DNA of 64,000 nt from Mesodorylaimus sp. YZB2_4 (GCA_030248295.1 JASANH010000812.1:798077-862076); one strand, 5' to 3'. Shown: positions 45,510-56,428, counted from the stretch's first letter. Numbers and translations: made by a program. Notes: generated by a model from the letters alone, not told the origin.

Positions 45510-47784
45510 GATGCATTTGAGCAGGAACGACCTTTTCCTCAGTGGTTACATTAGCAAGCAATAGTGGAATGTGTCCACGCGCATCAGGTGTGACCAGCGA
45601 GTGCGCAACGAGAAGAGAACAACGATCTTTAAACGCAGAATTGGGCTCGATGAGACCAGTAGTCATCATCGGCGCACCATCGACACAAGCATCCACCAAG
45701 ATCCGACAACGTGGTGGAATTTTGAGCGACTCAGTCAGCATGACTTTACACACCAGATCCTGGGTGACAGCAACTGGCCCTTCTTGTCGATGTTGCTGAG
45801 CCACATCAAGCAGGTACTTGAGACGATCTGTAGTACCCGCTGGATCTTCACTAAAATCCATACCCAAGAGAACCGGCAATTTCATGTCCTGATCAACTAC
45901 GAAAACATGCTTTTGCATAATAGTACCAATACGGAGTTCGACTTCGCACTCGCCTAGCAACCGCATGGGCGTGTTGCTGACGGTAACCGATCGGGCAGTC
46001 GTGGGACGTAACTGCGCAGAGTCTCCCAGTTTGTCAAGCATGGGCTTACTGATGAGCGAGAGTGTGGCACCATAGTCGAGCAACATGGCAGCGGGAATAG
46101 CATTCAAAGTGCCCCGCACAAAGCTAAGACGACCCAATTTGCGCCCTAGAGTCGGGTTAGAGCGGATGTGGTCCGCCGTGAATATGTCCGAGAACGAGGG
46201 TGTCATCTCACCAGAAAGCACGACAGGCGTATGCACCATGTCATGCACAGCATATGACGCATGCGAAGCTGAAGTCAATGCTGGCTGAGTTGGATGCGTG
46301 GTAGGCTGCTGATTAGAAGAGCAGGCCTCCTGAGACATACTATCTGTATTCTGTGCAAGTTGCACACTGGAGCGCGGTCGAGGAGTTTGATTCCGACTGC
46401 GACTCGACCGACACTGCGAAGGTGTCCGAGAACGAGCACGTGGTGTGTCGTACTCGCCTTGACGCACGGGCGAACGAGCCCTCCCATAGGCCTGAGCCGA
46501 AGGACGAAATAAGCGAGACCGATCCTGACGCTCATCATGACGGTGCCGTGGAAAGCGATTGGTACGTGAACAAGACCGATTGTCTCTAGCCCAACAATCC
46601 CTGGTCCAATGATTGTTGCGACGACAGTACGCACAATACCTGTCCTGAGGACGGGAAGAGCGATCGCCAGCTACCTGGTGCGACACAACACGATTGACTG
46701 CGTGTCCAGACGAGCCACCACAAACAGAAAGTGTGGCCTCGGCGCACTCCGCAATGGTGCGCGCAGCTGACAAGAGCTGCGGATCAGCACGACGAACCTC
46801 CATTTGCAACTGGACAGTGAGCCCAGAGATGTATTTCTCAATGAGCCAATGTTCGCCGTCCTGGAGATCAGGGAACGCAGCGGTACAGTATGCCAAACGA
46901 GCTAGACGTTGGAAGTCGAGACTATACGCTACGACCTTTCGTTGATCTTGCCTCAACGCCGACAACTGCGTCTTGAATATGCTACGCTTGCCCTGCAGAA
47001 GACCTCCAGCCAAGCGTGCTTAACCTGATCCCACGTGCGATTAGGAATAGCAGCGACGTCATGCCACTTGGCTCGGGCTTCCCCAACCATGTACATGCTA
47101 GCCAATGGAATGATGCGCTCCTGAGGCCAACTAGAGGCCAGGGCGTAGTCATGATAGCGAGTAAGCCATTCGAAAGGATCCTGAGCGTCAACATTGCCAT
47201 CGAAGGAAGGCAGCTTGAAGCCAGGCAGCTGTAGACTCGGCGCTGCTGGCGCATTAGCCTGCTGCACTGGTTGCGAGTAAAGTTGTGATAAAGGAAGCAC
47301 AGATGGCTGCACTGGAATCGGTTGCATAGGTGGCGGATTCTGCTGCTGGTGAGTCAACACTAGCGCATTGAGCGAGGTTGCGAGAGGACCCATTGCAGCA
47401 GTGACCGATGAAGCAACGGTAGTAGCGATCAATTGAGCAAGCCGACGCTCATCCTCAGCAAGTGTGCTACCTAGTCGCGAACCGGAAGGTCGCGGCACTG
47501 CATCTGTTGACGCTGACACCGTGGACATCGTAGAGGTCGTAGCTGTAGCGGTGGATGAAGGCATGGCGGGAGCGAAATCGCCGAGAAGTCGAGAAACATC
47601 GTCACCTTGGCCGAAGGCAGAGGAAGCTGGCACCTGGCGAACCGCTGATGAGAAATCGAGTACACTAACACGTTCCGCCGAGGCCCAATCACGAATGAGC
47701 GAGATCAGCTCGGTCGGCGTCTGATCCGAATGATATTCAACAGAGTGCAAGCGACAAAACTGCTGCAAAACTGGCTTAAAAACT
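45322..47784 (-). pseudogene. Gag and aspartic protease of the LTR element
   Basis: Gag begins near an ATG at about 47,784, with a T-run frameshift just after it. The N-terminal frame (to about 46,953) is Pro/Gln/Ser-rich and carries the capsid motif LPSFDGNVDAQDPFEWLTRY. The next frame (from 47,013) carries the second half of capsid and a zinc knuckle CAYCRRNNHWTRDC (CX2CX4HX4C). After an Arg/Ser-rich spacer, the protease region reads AAMLLDYGATLSLISKPMLD with PVLLGMDF downstream. The active-site triad is Asp-Tyr-Gly where the family normally has Thr or Ser in the middle, so the protease is probably dead or the base is wrong. Confidence 0.85.
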
Positions 47785-48243
47785 CATGGAGGAAACGAAG
47801 GTTTAAGTACCGAAACCGCAATCGTGAAGTCGTCGCGAGACTGGGCCATCACGAGTGGCACGTCAGAGAGGCACAAAAGCAAAACTCAACGGATATGGGA
47901 GAAAACACTCACGAGGAACAAGAAAACGAGATCCCTAACAAGCGTGCTCCTCACTGCTCACAGCCCTATACTGTTCGGTGCACACACTCCAAACCATAAA
48001 CGTCAGATTGACGACTTACTGCAATGGAACCAGATCGGGCAAGTACCGAACGATGCGACCAACAAGAACGATCGAGTGGCGAAACGTTCAACCACTGGAC
48101 TACGAGCGGGCGGCAGGACGTTCGTGGACAGCGTGGACTACGCGCGCGTCGATGACCCAAAATCTACGATGCAAGCGACGAAGAGGCGTTGCGCGCAATC
48201 AGCGTCGAAAAACCAGAAAACGAAGCGTATGCGGGTGGAGGCG

Positions 48244-48261
48244 CTCCTGCCAAGCTCACCA
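48244..48261 (-). other. Primer-binding site of the LTR element
   Basis: The plus strand reads CTCCTGCCAAGCTCACCA, which has the form of a tRNA 3' end including CCA. It lies two bases inside the 5' LTR. The tRNA species is not identified. Confidence 0.6.
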
Positions 48262-48263
48262 AA

Positions 48264-48461
48264 TGTCAAACCAGCAAACCACCACTCAGCTCCCAATCTT
48301 GATTTACCTCTGCCGCTCTACCCGCCTACAACACAGACAAAGGCCTACACAAACAGGCATGATTATGGGTTATAGAAATAATTAGAACAAAGTGTCCTGT
48401 CTGGTCGGCGTCAGGCAAGGCGGTTCACCGAGGTTCTGATATCACATTTACATGTCTCACA
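48264..48461 (-). repeat. LTR (5')
   Basis: 198 bp, TGTGAGACATG...CA on the minus strand, paired with 43,784-43,981 and flanked outside by ATAG. Confidence 0.9.
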
Positions 48462-48942
48462 ATAGATATCCAAGTGAATTTGGTCTGATTAGATTAGGAT
48501 CAGGTCTGATCCCCAATCACCCATCGTATGAGGTCTTTTTTTGATGATTTGCTCGATGGGATCATCTGATCTGAACTATCCTAACCGAAGTTCTAAGCCA
48601 AGAAGTGCATGCAATAATCGCCTGCAAAGAGCCAAATATTACGCAACTTCTTTTCGATCACTAAGTACGTAATGTCATGCAGTCAAGAGTCTATGTTAAC
48701 ACTTTGCAATGCATCTGCGTACAACAATCACACAAACACATCGAAGTCTTAATGGGCCTTAGAGTAAATTCACTGTGAGTCATAACCAGGGCAGATCGGT
48801 TTCTATCCATTCAAAATAGATATCTGATCCGATTGAGTCCCATCTGCAAAATCAGTCTCCAAACCTTCAAATCGGTTCATCCGATCCAAACAATCTGATC
48901 TGACATTCCATGGTTTCTGGAATCACCATTGCGCAAAAAACG
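48462..48942. repeat. GATCTGAT-rich repeat tract before the 5S array
   Basis: Contains many gatctgat/gatccgat units (near 48,484, 48,560, 48,820-48,905), resembling the patch at 34,145-34,205. No terminal repeats or genes seen. Confidence 0.35.
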
Positions 48943-49050
48943 GAGTACCGCGCAGTTTCTCTACCCAAGTACTAAGCAAGCTCGACAGTGCTTGACTTGA
49001 CAGATCTGACGGGATGTCGTACATATGTTCACAGTGATATGGTCGTACCC
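48943..49050 (-). pseudogene. 5S rRNA, degenerate outermost copy
   Basis: The 3' third is scrambled (gagtaccgcgcagtttctct) and three extra bases lie near 49,021. It marks the array edge. Confidence 0.75.
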
Positions 49051-49231
49051 GTCCCGTTCTAAAATTTGCTGTAACTCATGACTAACAGTTGCGGGAGCAC
49101 TGACTGAGTGAGTGCATCGATCGTCAATCTGCGAGAGGGGATTTTTCGTACTGCAGCTGCATTCCCCTTAAAGTAAAATAAATGAAATGGAACATTGGCG
49201 AAAATTAGGGAAACCGTGGGCATGTAAAACA

Positions 49232-49349
49232 AGGTACAACACTAAGAGTTCCCAGGCGGTCTCCCAACCAAGTACTAACCGAGCTCGACAGTGCTTGACT
49301 TGACGGATCTGACGATATGTCGTATGTTCACTGTGATATGGTCGTACCC
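49232..49349 (-). rRNA. 5S rRNA
   Basis: 118 nt, full helix I region; spacer upstream is of the 300-bp class. Confidence 0.85.
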
Positions 49350-49531
49350 GCCAAATTATGAAATTTGCTGTAATTCAAGACTAACAAATGCGAGAGCACT
49401 GACTGAGTGAGTGCATCGATCGACGATCCGCGAGAGGGGAATTTTTCGCACTGCAGCTGCATTCCCCTTGAAGTAAAATGAATAAAATGGAAAATTGGCG
49501 AAAATTAGGGAAACCGTTAACATGTACAAAA

Positions 49532-49649
49532 GAGTACAGCACTTAGAGTTCCCTGGCGGTCTTTGATCCAAGTACTAACCGAGCTCGACAGTGCTCGACT
49601 TGAAAAATCTGACGGGATGTCGTATGCTCACTGTGATATGGTCGTACCC
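49532..49649 (-). rRNA. 5S rRNA variant
   Basis: 118 nt, with changes in the internal promoter region (tttgatccaag) and in cgtatgctca; possibly inactive. Confidence 0.75.
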
Positions 49650-49829
49650 GTCCCGTTTTGTGATTCGCTGTAACTCATGACTAACAGATGCGAGAGCACT
49701 GATTGAGTGAGTGCATCGATCGTCAATCTGCAAGAGGGGATTTTTCGCACTGCAGCTGCATTCTCGTTGGAGTGAAATGAATAAATTGGAAAATTGGCAA
49801 AAATGAGGGAAACCGTGGGCATGTAAAAA

Positions 49830-49947
49830 GGGTACAACACTCGGAGTTCATATGCGGTCTCCCATTTAAGTACTGAGCGAGCTCGACAGTGCTTGACTTG
49901 ACAGGTCTGACGGGACCTCGTTTGTTCACTGTAATATGGTCGTACCC
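49830..49947 (-). rRNA. 5S rRNA variant
   Basis: 118 nt; carries tcatatgcggt and gtaatatgg changes. Confidence 0.75.
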
Positions 49948-50128
49948 GTCCCGTTTTGAAATTTGCTGTAACTCATGACTAACACATGCGAGAGCACTGA
50001 CTGAGTAAGTGCATCGATCGTCAATCTGCGAGAGGGGATTTTTCGCACTGCAGCTGCATTCTTCTTGAAGTAAAATGGATAAAATGGAAAATTGGCGGAA
50101 ATTAGGGAAACTGTGGGCATGTAAGAGA

Positions 50129-50245
50129 GGGTACAACACTTGGAGTTCCTTGCGGTCTCCCATCCAAGTACTCAGCGAGCTCGACAGTGCTTGACTTGAC
50201 AGGTCTGACGGGATGTCGTTTGTTCACTGTGATATGGTCGTACCC
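50129..50245 (-). rRNA. 5S rRNA variant
   Basis: 117 nt; one base lost in ttccttgcggt. Confidence 0.75.
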
Positions 50246-50424
50246 GTCCCGTTTTGAAATTTGCTGTTACTCATGACTAAAACATGCGAGCACTGACTGA
50301 GTGAGTGGATCGATCGTCAATCTGCGAGAGGGGATTTTTCGCACTGCAGCTGCATTCTTCTTGAAGTAAAATGAATGAAATAGAAAATTGGCGAAAATTA
50401 GGGGAACTGTGGGCATGTAAGAGA

Positions 50425-50542
50425 GGGTACAACACTTGGAGTTCCTAGGCGGTCTTCCATTCAAGTACTGAGCGAGCTCGACAGTGCTTGACTTGACAGG
50501 TCTGACGGGACCTCGTTTGTTCACTGTGATATGGTCGTACCC
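50425..50542 (-). rRNA. 5S rRNA
   Basis: 118 nt, with tactgagcgagctc like its two left neighbours. Confidence 0.8.
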
Positions 50543-50724
50543 GTCCCATTTTGAAATTTGCTGTAACTCATGACTAACAAATGCAAGAGCACTGACTGAT
50601 TAAGTGCTTCGATCGACAATCTGCGAGATGGGAATTTTTCGCACTGCAGCTGCATTCCCCTTAAAGTAAAATGAATAAAATGAAAAATTGGCGAAAATTA
50701 GGGGAACCGTTAGCATGTAAAAAA

Positions 50725-50841
50725 GAGTGAAACACTTGGAGTTCCCTGGCGGTCTCCCATCCAAGTGCTATCCAAGCTCGACAGTGCTTGACTTGACAGA
50801 TCTGCCGGTTGTCGTATGTACACTGTGATATGGTCGTACCC
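50725..50841 (-). rRNA. 5S rRNA variant
   Basis: 117 nt; 3' end GTTTCAC instead of GTTGTAC weakens helix I, and gccggttgtcg is altered; likely a pseudogene. Confidence 0.65.
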
Positions 50842-51026
50842 GCCACAATTAAAAATTTGCTGTAACTCACGACTAAAAAATGCGAGAGCACTGACTAAGT
50901 GAGTGCATCGATCGACAATCTGCAAGAGGGGAATCTTTTGAGCAACAGGTGCACTTTCCTCGAAGTTAAATGAATAAAATGGAACAATTGCAGAGATCGG
51001 GTCGGAAACCGTGAGCATGTAAAAAA

Positions 51027-51109
51027 AAGTACAACACTTGGAGTTCCTAGGCGGTCTTTCATCCAAGTACTAACGGGATGTCGGATGTTCACTGTGACAT
51101 GGTCATACC
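51027..51109 (-). pseudogene. 5S rRNA with internal deletion
   Basis: About 35 bp missing between tactaac and gggatgtc, removing half of loop A/helix III and part of the promoter. Confidence 0.85.
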
Positions 51110-51280
51110 TGCCCCATTTTTTAATTTGCTGTAACTCAAGACTAACAGATGCGGGAGCACTGACTGAGTGAGTGCATCGATCGTCAATCTGCGAGAGAGG
51201 ATTTTCCGCACTGCAGCTGCATTCCCCTTGAAGTAAATTGAATAAAATGGAACATTGGCGGAAATTAGGGAAACCGTTAT

Positions 51281-51292
51281 CATGTAAACGTC
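51281..51292 (-). pseudogene. Site of a fully deleted 5S gene
   Basis: Two spacers are joined directly (catgtaaacgtcatgctttg); the gene expected here is gone except for a few bases. Confidence 0.65.
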
Positions 51293-51470
51293 ATGCTTTG
51301 AAATTTGTTGTAACTCATGACTAACAGATGCGAGAGCACTGACTGAGTGAGTGCATCGATCGTCAATCTGCAAAAGGGGATTTTTCGCACTGCAGCTGCG
51401 TTCTTCGTGAAGTAAAATTAATAAAATGAAGAATTGGCGGAAATTAGGGAAACCGTGGGCATGTCAAAAA

Positions 51471-51588
51471 GGGTACAACACTTGGAGTTCCCAGGCGGTC
51501 TTTCATCCAAGTACTAACCGAGCTCGACAGTGCTTGACTTGACAGATTTGACGGGATGTCGTATGTTCACTGTGATATGGTCATACCT
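51471..51588 (-). rRNA. 5S rRNA
   Basis: 118 nt; 5' end ATGACC (ggtcatacc), shared with the pseudogene at 51,027. Confidence 0.75.
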
Positions 51589-51769
51589 GCCCTATTTTTT
51601 AATTTGCTGTAACTTATGACTAACAGCTGCGAGAGCACTGACTGAGTGAGTGCATCGATCGTCAATCCGCGAGAGGGGATTTTTCGCACTGCAGCTGCAT
51701 TTTCCTCGAAGTAAATTGAATCAAATGGAACATTGGCGGAAATTAGGGAAACCGTTGGCATGTTAAAAA

Positions 51770-51887
51770 GAGTGCAACACTTGGAGTTCCCGGGCGATCT
51801 TCCATCCAAGTACTAACCGAGCTTGACAGTGCTTGACTTGACAGATTTGACGGGATGTCGTATGTTCACTGTGATAAGGTCGTACCC
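51770..51887 (-). rRNA. 5S rRNA
   Basis: 118 nt; 3' end GTTGCAC and gataagg variant. Confidence 0.75.
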
Positions 51888-52073
51888 GTCACGTTTTGAA
51901 ATTTGCTGTAACCCATGACTAACAAATGCGAGAACACTGACTGAGTGAGTGCATCGATCGTCAATTTGCGAGAGGGGAATTTTTCGAGTTACAGGTGCAC
52001 TTCCCTCAGAGTGAAATAAATAAAATAAAACAATTGCAGAAATAAGGGTCAAAAAACGTGGGCATGTGAAGGA

Positions 52074-52191
52074 GAGTACAACACTTGGAGTTTCTAGGCG
52101 GTCTCCCATCTAAGAACTAACCGAGCTTGACAGTGCTTGACTTGACAGATCTGACGGGATGTCGTATATTCACTGTGATATGGTCGTACCC
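52074..52191 (-). rRNA. 5S rRNA
   Basis: 118 nt; first unit of the 304-bp class series. Confidence 0.85.
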
Positions 52192-52377
52192 GCGACATTT
52201 CAAAATTCGCTGTAACTCGAGACTAACAAATGCGAGAGCACTGACTGAGTGAGTGCATCGATCGTCAATCCGCGAGAGGGGAATTTTTCGAGATAAAGGT
52301 GCACTCCCCTTAGAGTGAAAAAAATAAAATAAAACAATTGCAGAAATAGGGGTCAAAAAACGTGGGCATGTAAAAAA

Positions 52378-52495
52378 GAGTACAACACTCGGAGTTCCCA
52401 GGCGGTCTCCCATCCGAGTACTAACCGAGCTCGACAGTGCTTGACTTGACAAATCTGACGGGATGTCGTATGTTCACTGTGATATGGTCGTACCC
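52378..52495 (-). rRNA. 5S rRNA
   Basis: 118 nt, near consensus. Confidence 0.9.
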
Positions 52496-52681
52496 GCTAC
52501 ATTTTAAAATTCGCTGTAACTCAAGACTAACAAATGCGGGAGCACTGACTGAGTGAGTGCATCGATCGTCAATCTGCGAGAGGGGAATTTTTCGAGCTAA
52601 AGGTGCACCTCCATCAGAGTGAAATAAATAAAATAAAACAATTGCAGAAATAAGGGTCAAAAAACGTAGGCATGTAAAAAA

Positions 52682-52799
52682 GAGTACAACACTTGGAGTT
52701 CCCAGGCGGTTTCCCATCTAAGTACTAACCGAGCTCGACAGTGCTTGACTTGACAGATCTGACGGGATGTCGTATGTTCACTGTGATATGGTCGTACCC
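52682..52799 (-). rRNA. 5S rRNA
   Basis: 118 nt, near consensus; next spacer returns to the 300-bp class. Confidence 0.9.
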
Positions 52800-52980
52800 G
52801 CTCCATTCTTTGATTTGCTGTAACTTATGACTAACAGATGTCAGAGCACTGACTGGGTGAGTGCATCGATCGTCAATCTGCAAGAGGGGATTTTCCGCCC
52901 TGCAGCTGCATTCTCCTTGAAATAAAATAAATAAAATGGAACATTGGCAAAAATTAGGGAAACCGTGGGCATGTAAAAAA

Positions 52981-53098
52981 AGGTACAACACTCGGAGTTC
53001 TTAGGCGGTCTTCCATCCAAGTACTAACCGAGCTCGACAGTGCTTGACTTGACAGATCTGACGGGATGTCGTATGTTCACTGTGATATGGTCGTACCC
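52981..53098 (-). rRNA. 5S rRNA
   Basis: 118 nt, consensus body. Confidence 0.9.
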
Positions 53099-53280
53099 GC
53101 CACATTTTAAAATTCGCTGTAACTCGAGACTAACGAATGCGAGAGCACTGACTGAGTGAGTGCATCGATCGTCAATCTGCGAGAGGGGATTTTCCGCACT
53201 GCAGCTGCTTTCTCCTTGAAGTAAAATAAATAAAATGGAACATTGGCAAAAATTAGGGAAACTGTGTGCATGTAAAAAAA

Positions 53281-53398
53281 AAATACAACACTTGGAGTTC
53301 CTAGGCGGTCTCCCATCTAAGTACTAACCGAGCTTGACAGTGCTTGACTTGACAGATCTGACGGGATGTCGTATGTTCACTGTGATATGGTCGTACCC
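53281..53398 (-). rRNA. 5S rRNA
   Basis: 118 nt; 3' end GTTGTAT, the same private variant as at 56,007. Confidence 0.85.
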
Positions 53399-53584
53399 GC
53401 TTGATTTTTAAATTTGCTGTAACTTATGACTAACAGATGCGAGAGCACTGACTGAGTGAGTGCATCGATCGTCAATCTGCGAGAGGGGAATTTTTCGAGC
53501 TACAGGTGCACTTCCCTCAGAGTGAAATAAATAAAATAAAACAATTGCAGAAATAAGGGTCAAAAAACGTGGGCATGTGAAAAA

Positions 53585-53702
53585 GAGTACAACACTCGGA
53601 GTTCCCAGGCGGTCTCCCATCCAAGTACTAACCGAGCTCGACAGTGCTTGACTTGACAGATCTGACGGGATGTCGTATGTTCACTGTGATATGGTCGTAC
53701 CC
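53585..53702 (-). rRNA. 5S rRNA
   Basis: 118 nt, consensus. Confidence 0.92.
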
Positions 53703-53888
53703 GCCACATTTTAAAATTCGCTGTAACTCGAGACTAACAAATGCGAGAGCACTGACTGAGTGAGTGCATCGATCGTCAATCTGCGAGAGGGGAATTTTTC
53801 GAGATAAAGGTGCACTCCCCTCAGAGTGAAATAAATAAAATAAAACAATTGCAGAAATAGGGGTCAAAAAACGTGGGCATGTAAAAAA

Positions 53889-54006
53889 GAGTACAACACT
53901 CGGAGTTCCCAGGCGGTCTCCCATCCAAGTACTAACCGAGCTCGACAGTGCTTGACTTGACAGATCTGACGGGATGTCGTATGTTCACTGTGATATGGTC
54001 GTACCC
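53889..54006 (-). rRNA. 5S rRNA
   Basis: 118 nt, consensus. Confidence 0.92.
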
Positions 54007-54023
54007 GCCACATTTTAAAATTC

Positions 54024-54132
54024 GCTGTAACTCGAGACTAACAAATGCGAGAGCACTGACTGAGTGAGTGCATCGATCGTCAATCTGCGAGAGGGGAATT
54101 TTTCGAGCTAAAGGTGCACTTCCCTCAGAGTG
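54024..54132 (+). ncRNA. Candidate small RNA in the 5S spacer (representative copy)
   Basis: A block of about 109 nt on the strand opposite the 5S genes, repeated in every spacer and better conserved than its A/T-rich surroundings. It begins GCTGTAACTCGAGAC and holds a hairpin GCACT...AGTGC. It then has GGGGAATTTTTCGAG, similar to an Sm-site (54,097-54,105), and a terminal hairpin CACT..AGTG. This order is like nematode SL RNA or snRNA genes, some of which lie in 5S spacers. However, the sequence before GTAACT, where a leader would sit, varies between units, and canonical SL1 is absent. A conserved 5S promoter element is the main alternative. Confidence 0.25.
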
Positions 54133-54192
54133 GAATAAATAAAATAAAACAATTGCAGGAATAAGGGTCAAAAAACGTGGGCATGTAAAAAA

Positions 54193-54310
54193 GAGTACAA
54201 CACTTGGAGTTCCCAGGCGGTCTCCCATTCAAGTACTAACCGAGCTCGACAGTGCTTGACTTGACAGATCTGACGGGATGTCGTATGTTCACTGTGATAT
54301 GGTCGTACCC
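54193..54310 (-). rRNA. 5S rRNA
   Basis: 118 nt; single change catt in the promoter region. Confidence 0.9.
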
Positions 54311-54496
54311 GCCACATTTTAAAATTCGCTGTAACTCGAGACTAACAAATGCGAGAGCACTGACTGAGTGAGTGCATCGATCGTCAATCTGCGAGAGGGG
54401 AATTTTTCGAGCTAAAGGTGCACTCCTCTCAGAGTGAAATAAATAAAATAAAACAATTGCAGAAATGAGGGTCAAAAAACGTGGGCATGTGAAAAA

Positions 54497-54614
54497 GAGT
54501 ACAACACTCGGAGTTCCCAGGCGGTCTCCCATCCAAGTACTAACCGAGCTCGACAGTGCTTGACTTGACAGATCTGACGGGATGTCGTATGTTCACTGTG
54601 ATATAGTCGTACCC
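54497..54614 (-). rRNA. 5S rRNA
   Basis: 118 nt; atatag for atatgg near the 5' end. Confidence 0.9.
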
Positions 54615-54800
54615 GCCACATTTTAAAATTCGCTGTAACTCGAGACTAACAAATGCGAGAGCACTGACTGAGTGAGTGCATCGATCGTCAATCTGCGAGA
54701 GGGGAATTTTTCGAGCTAAAGGTGCACTCCCCTCAGAGTGAAATGAATAAAATAAAACAATTGCAGAAATAAGGGTCAAAAAACGTGGGCATGTAAAAAA

Positions 54801-54918
54801 GAGTACAACACTCGGAGTTCCCAGGCGGTCTCCCATCCAAGTACTAACCGAGCTCGACAGTGCTTGACTTGACAGATCTGACGGGATGTCGTATGTTCAC
54901 TGTGATATGGTCGTACCC
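54801..54918 (-). rRNA. 5S rRNA
   Basis: 118 nt, consensus; followed by a 300-bp-class spacer. Confidence 0.92.
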
Positions 54919-55100
54919 GCCACATTTTAAAATTCGCTGTAACTCGAGACTAACAAATGCGAGAGCACTGACTGAGTGAGTGCATCGATCGTCAATCTGC
55001 GAGAGGGGATTTTCCGCACTGCAGCTGCTTTCTCCTTGATGTAAAATAAATAAAATAGAACATTGGCAACAATTAGGGAAACTGTCAGCATGTAAAAAAA

Positions 55101-55218
55101 AAGTACAACACTTGGAGTTCCCAGGCGGTCTCCCATCCAAGTACTAACCGAGCTCGACAGTGCTTGACTTGACAGATCTGACGGGATGTCGTATGTTCAC
55201 TGTGATATGGTCGTACCC
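55101..55218 (-). rRNA. 5S rRNA
   Basis: 118 nt, consensus body with AA in place of GA at the extreme 3' end. Confidence 0.9.
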
Positions 55219-55404
55219 GCCACATTTTAAAATTCGCTGTAACTCGAGACTAACAAATGCGAGAGCACTGACTGAGTGAGTGCATCGATCGTCAATCTGC
55301 GAGAGGGGAATTTTTCGAGATAAAGGTGCACTCCCCTCAGAGTGAAATGAATAAAATAAAACAATTGCAGAAATAAGGGTCAAAAAACGTGGGCATGTGA
55401 AAAA

Positions 55405-55522
55405 GAGTACAACACTTGGAGTTCCCAGGCGGTCTCCCATCCAAGTACTAACCGAGCTCGACAGTGCTTGACTTGACAGATCTGACGGGATGTCGTATGT
55501 TCACTGTGATATGGTCGTACCC
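55405..55522 (-). rRNA. 5S rRNA
   Basis: 118 nt, consensus. Confidence 0.92.
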
Positions 55523-55707
55523 GCCACATTTTAAAATTCGCTGTAACTCGAGACTAACAAATGCGAGAGCACTGACTGAGTAAGTGCATCGATCGTCGAT
55601 CTGCGAGAAAGGAATTTTTCGAGCTACAGGTGCACTTTCCTCAGAGTGAAATAAATAAAATAAACAATTGCAGAAATTCGGGTCAACAAACGTGGGCATG
55701 TAAAAAA

Positions 55708-55825
55708 GAGTACAACACTCGGAGTTCTTAGGCGGTCTCCCATCCAAGTACTAACCGAGCTCGACAGTGCTTGACTTGACAGATCTGACGGGATGTCGTA
55801 TGTTCACTGTGATATGGTCGTACCC
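55708..55825 (-). rRNA. 5S rRNA
   Basis: 118 nt; agttcttagg variant also seen at 52,981. Confidence 0.9.
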
Positions 55826-56006
55826 GCCACATTTTTAAACTCGCTGTAACTCGAGACTAACGAATGCGAGAGCACTGACTGAGTGAGTGCATCGATCGTC
55901 AATCTGCGAGAGGGGATTTTCCGCACTGCAGCTGCTTTCTCCTTGAAGTAAAATAAATAAAATGGAACATTGGCAAAAATTAGGGAAACTGTGTGCATGT
56001 AAAAAA

Positions 56007-56124
56007 AAATACAACACTTGGAGTTCCTAGGCGGTCTCCCATCTAAGTACTAACCGAGCTTGACAGTGCTTGACTTGACAGATCTGACGGGATGTCGTAT
56101 GTTCACTGTGATATGGTCGTACCC
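56007..56124 (-). rRNA. 5S rRNA
   Basis: 118 nt; duplicate of the 53,281 variant, part of a roughly 2.73-kb higher-order repeat. Confidence 0.85.
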
Positions 56125-56310
56125 GCTTGATTTTTAAATTTGCTGTAACTTATGACTAACAGATGCGAGAGCACTGACTGAGTGAGTGCATCGATCGTCA
56201 ATTTGCGAGAGGGGAATTTTTCGAGCTACAGGTGCACTTCCCTCAGAGTGAAATAAATAAAATAAAACAATTGCAGAAATAAGGGTCAAAAAACGTGGGC
56301 ATGTGGAAAA

Positions 56311-56428
56311 GAGTACAACACTCGGAGTTCCCAGGCGGTCTCCCATCCAAGTACTAACCGAGCTCGACAGTGCTTGACTTGACAGATCTGACGGGATGTC
56401 GTATGTTCACTGTGATATGGTCGTACCC
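56311..56428 (-). rRNA. 5S rRNA
   Basis: 118 nt, consensus. Confidence 0.92.

Larger units (their letters stand above)
40755..48461 (-). mobile_element. Ty3/gypsy-type LTR retrotransposon with inverted 3' half
   Basis: Domain order is LTR, gag, protease, RT, RNase H on the minus strand from 48,461 down to about 44,085. Integrase, extra ORF and LTR are on the plus strand from about 40,760 to 43,981. The two parts meet without overlap: the RNase H frame breaks off at 44,083 after PTGRLAR, and the plus part resumes with NTMADALSRHP at about 40,803, the next conserved segment in this family. The LTRs are both 198 bp and start TGTGAGACATG and end CA. The flank beyond the 48,461 end is ATAG and that beyond 43,981 is CTAT, its reverse complement. 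This fits one element that inserted with a 4-bp duplication and later had its 3' half plus flank inverted. Several frameshifts make it non-autonomous as it stands. Confidence 0.85.

Noticed and set aside
43784..48461. Two independent LTR elements in opposite orientation
   Set aside because: Domains are complementary rather than overlapping, LTRs are the same length and the flanks are inverse copies; one rearranged element explains all.
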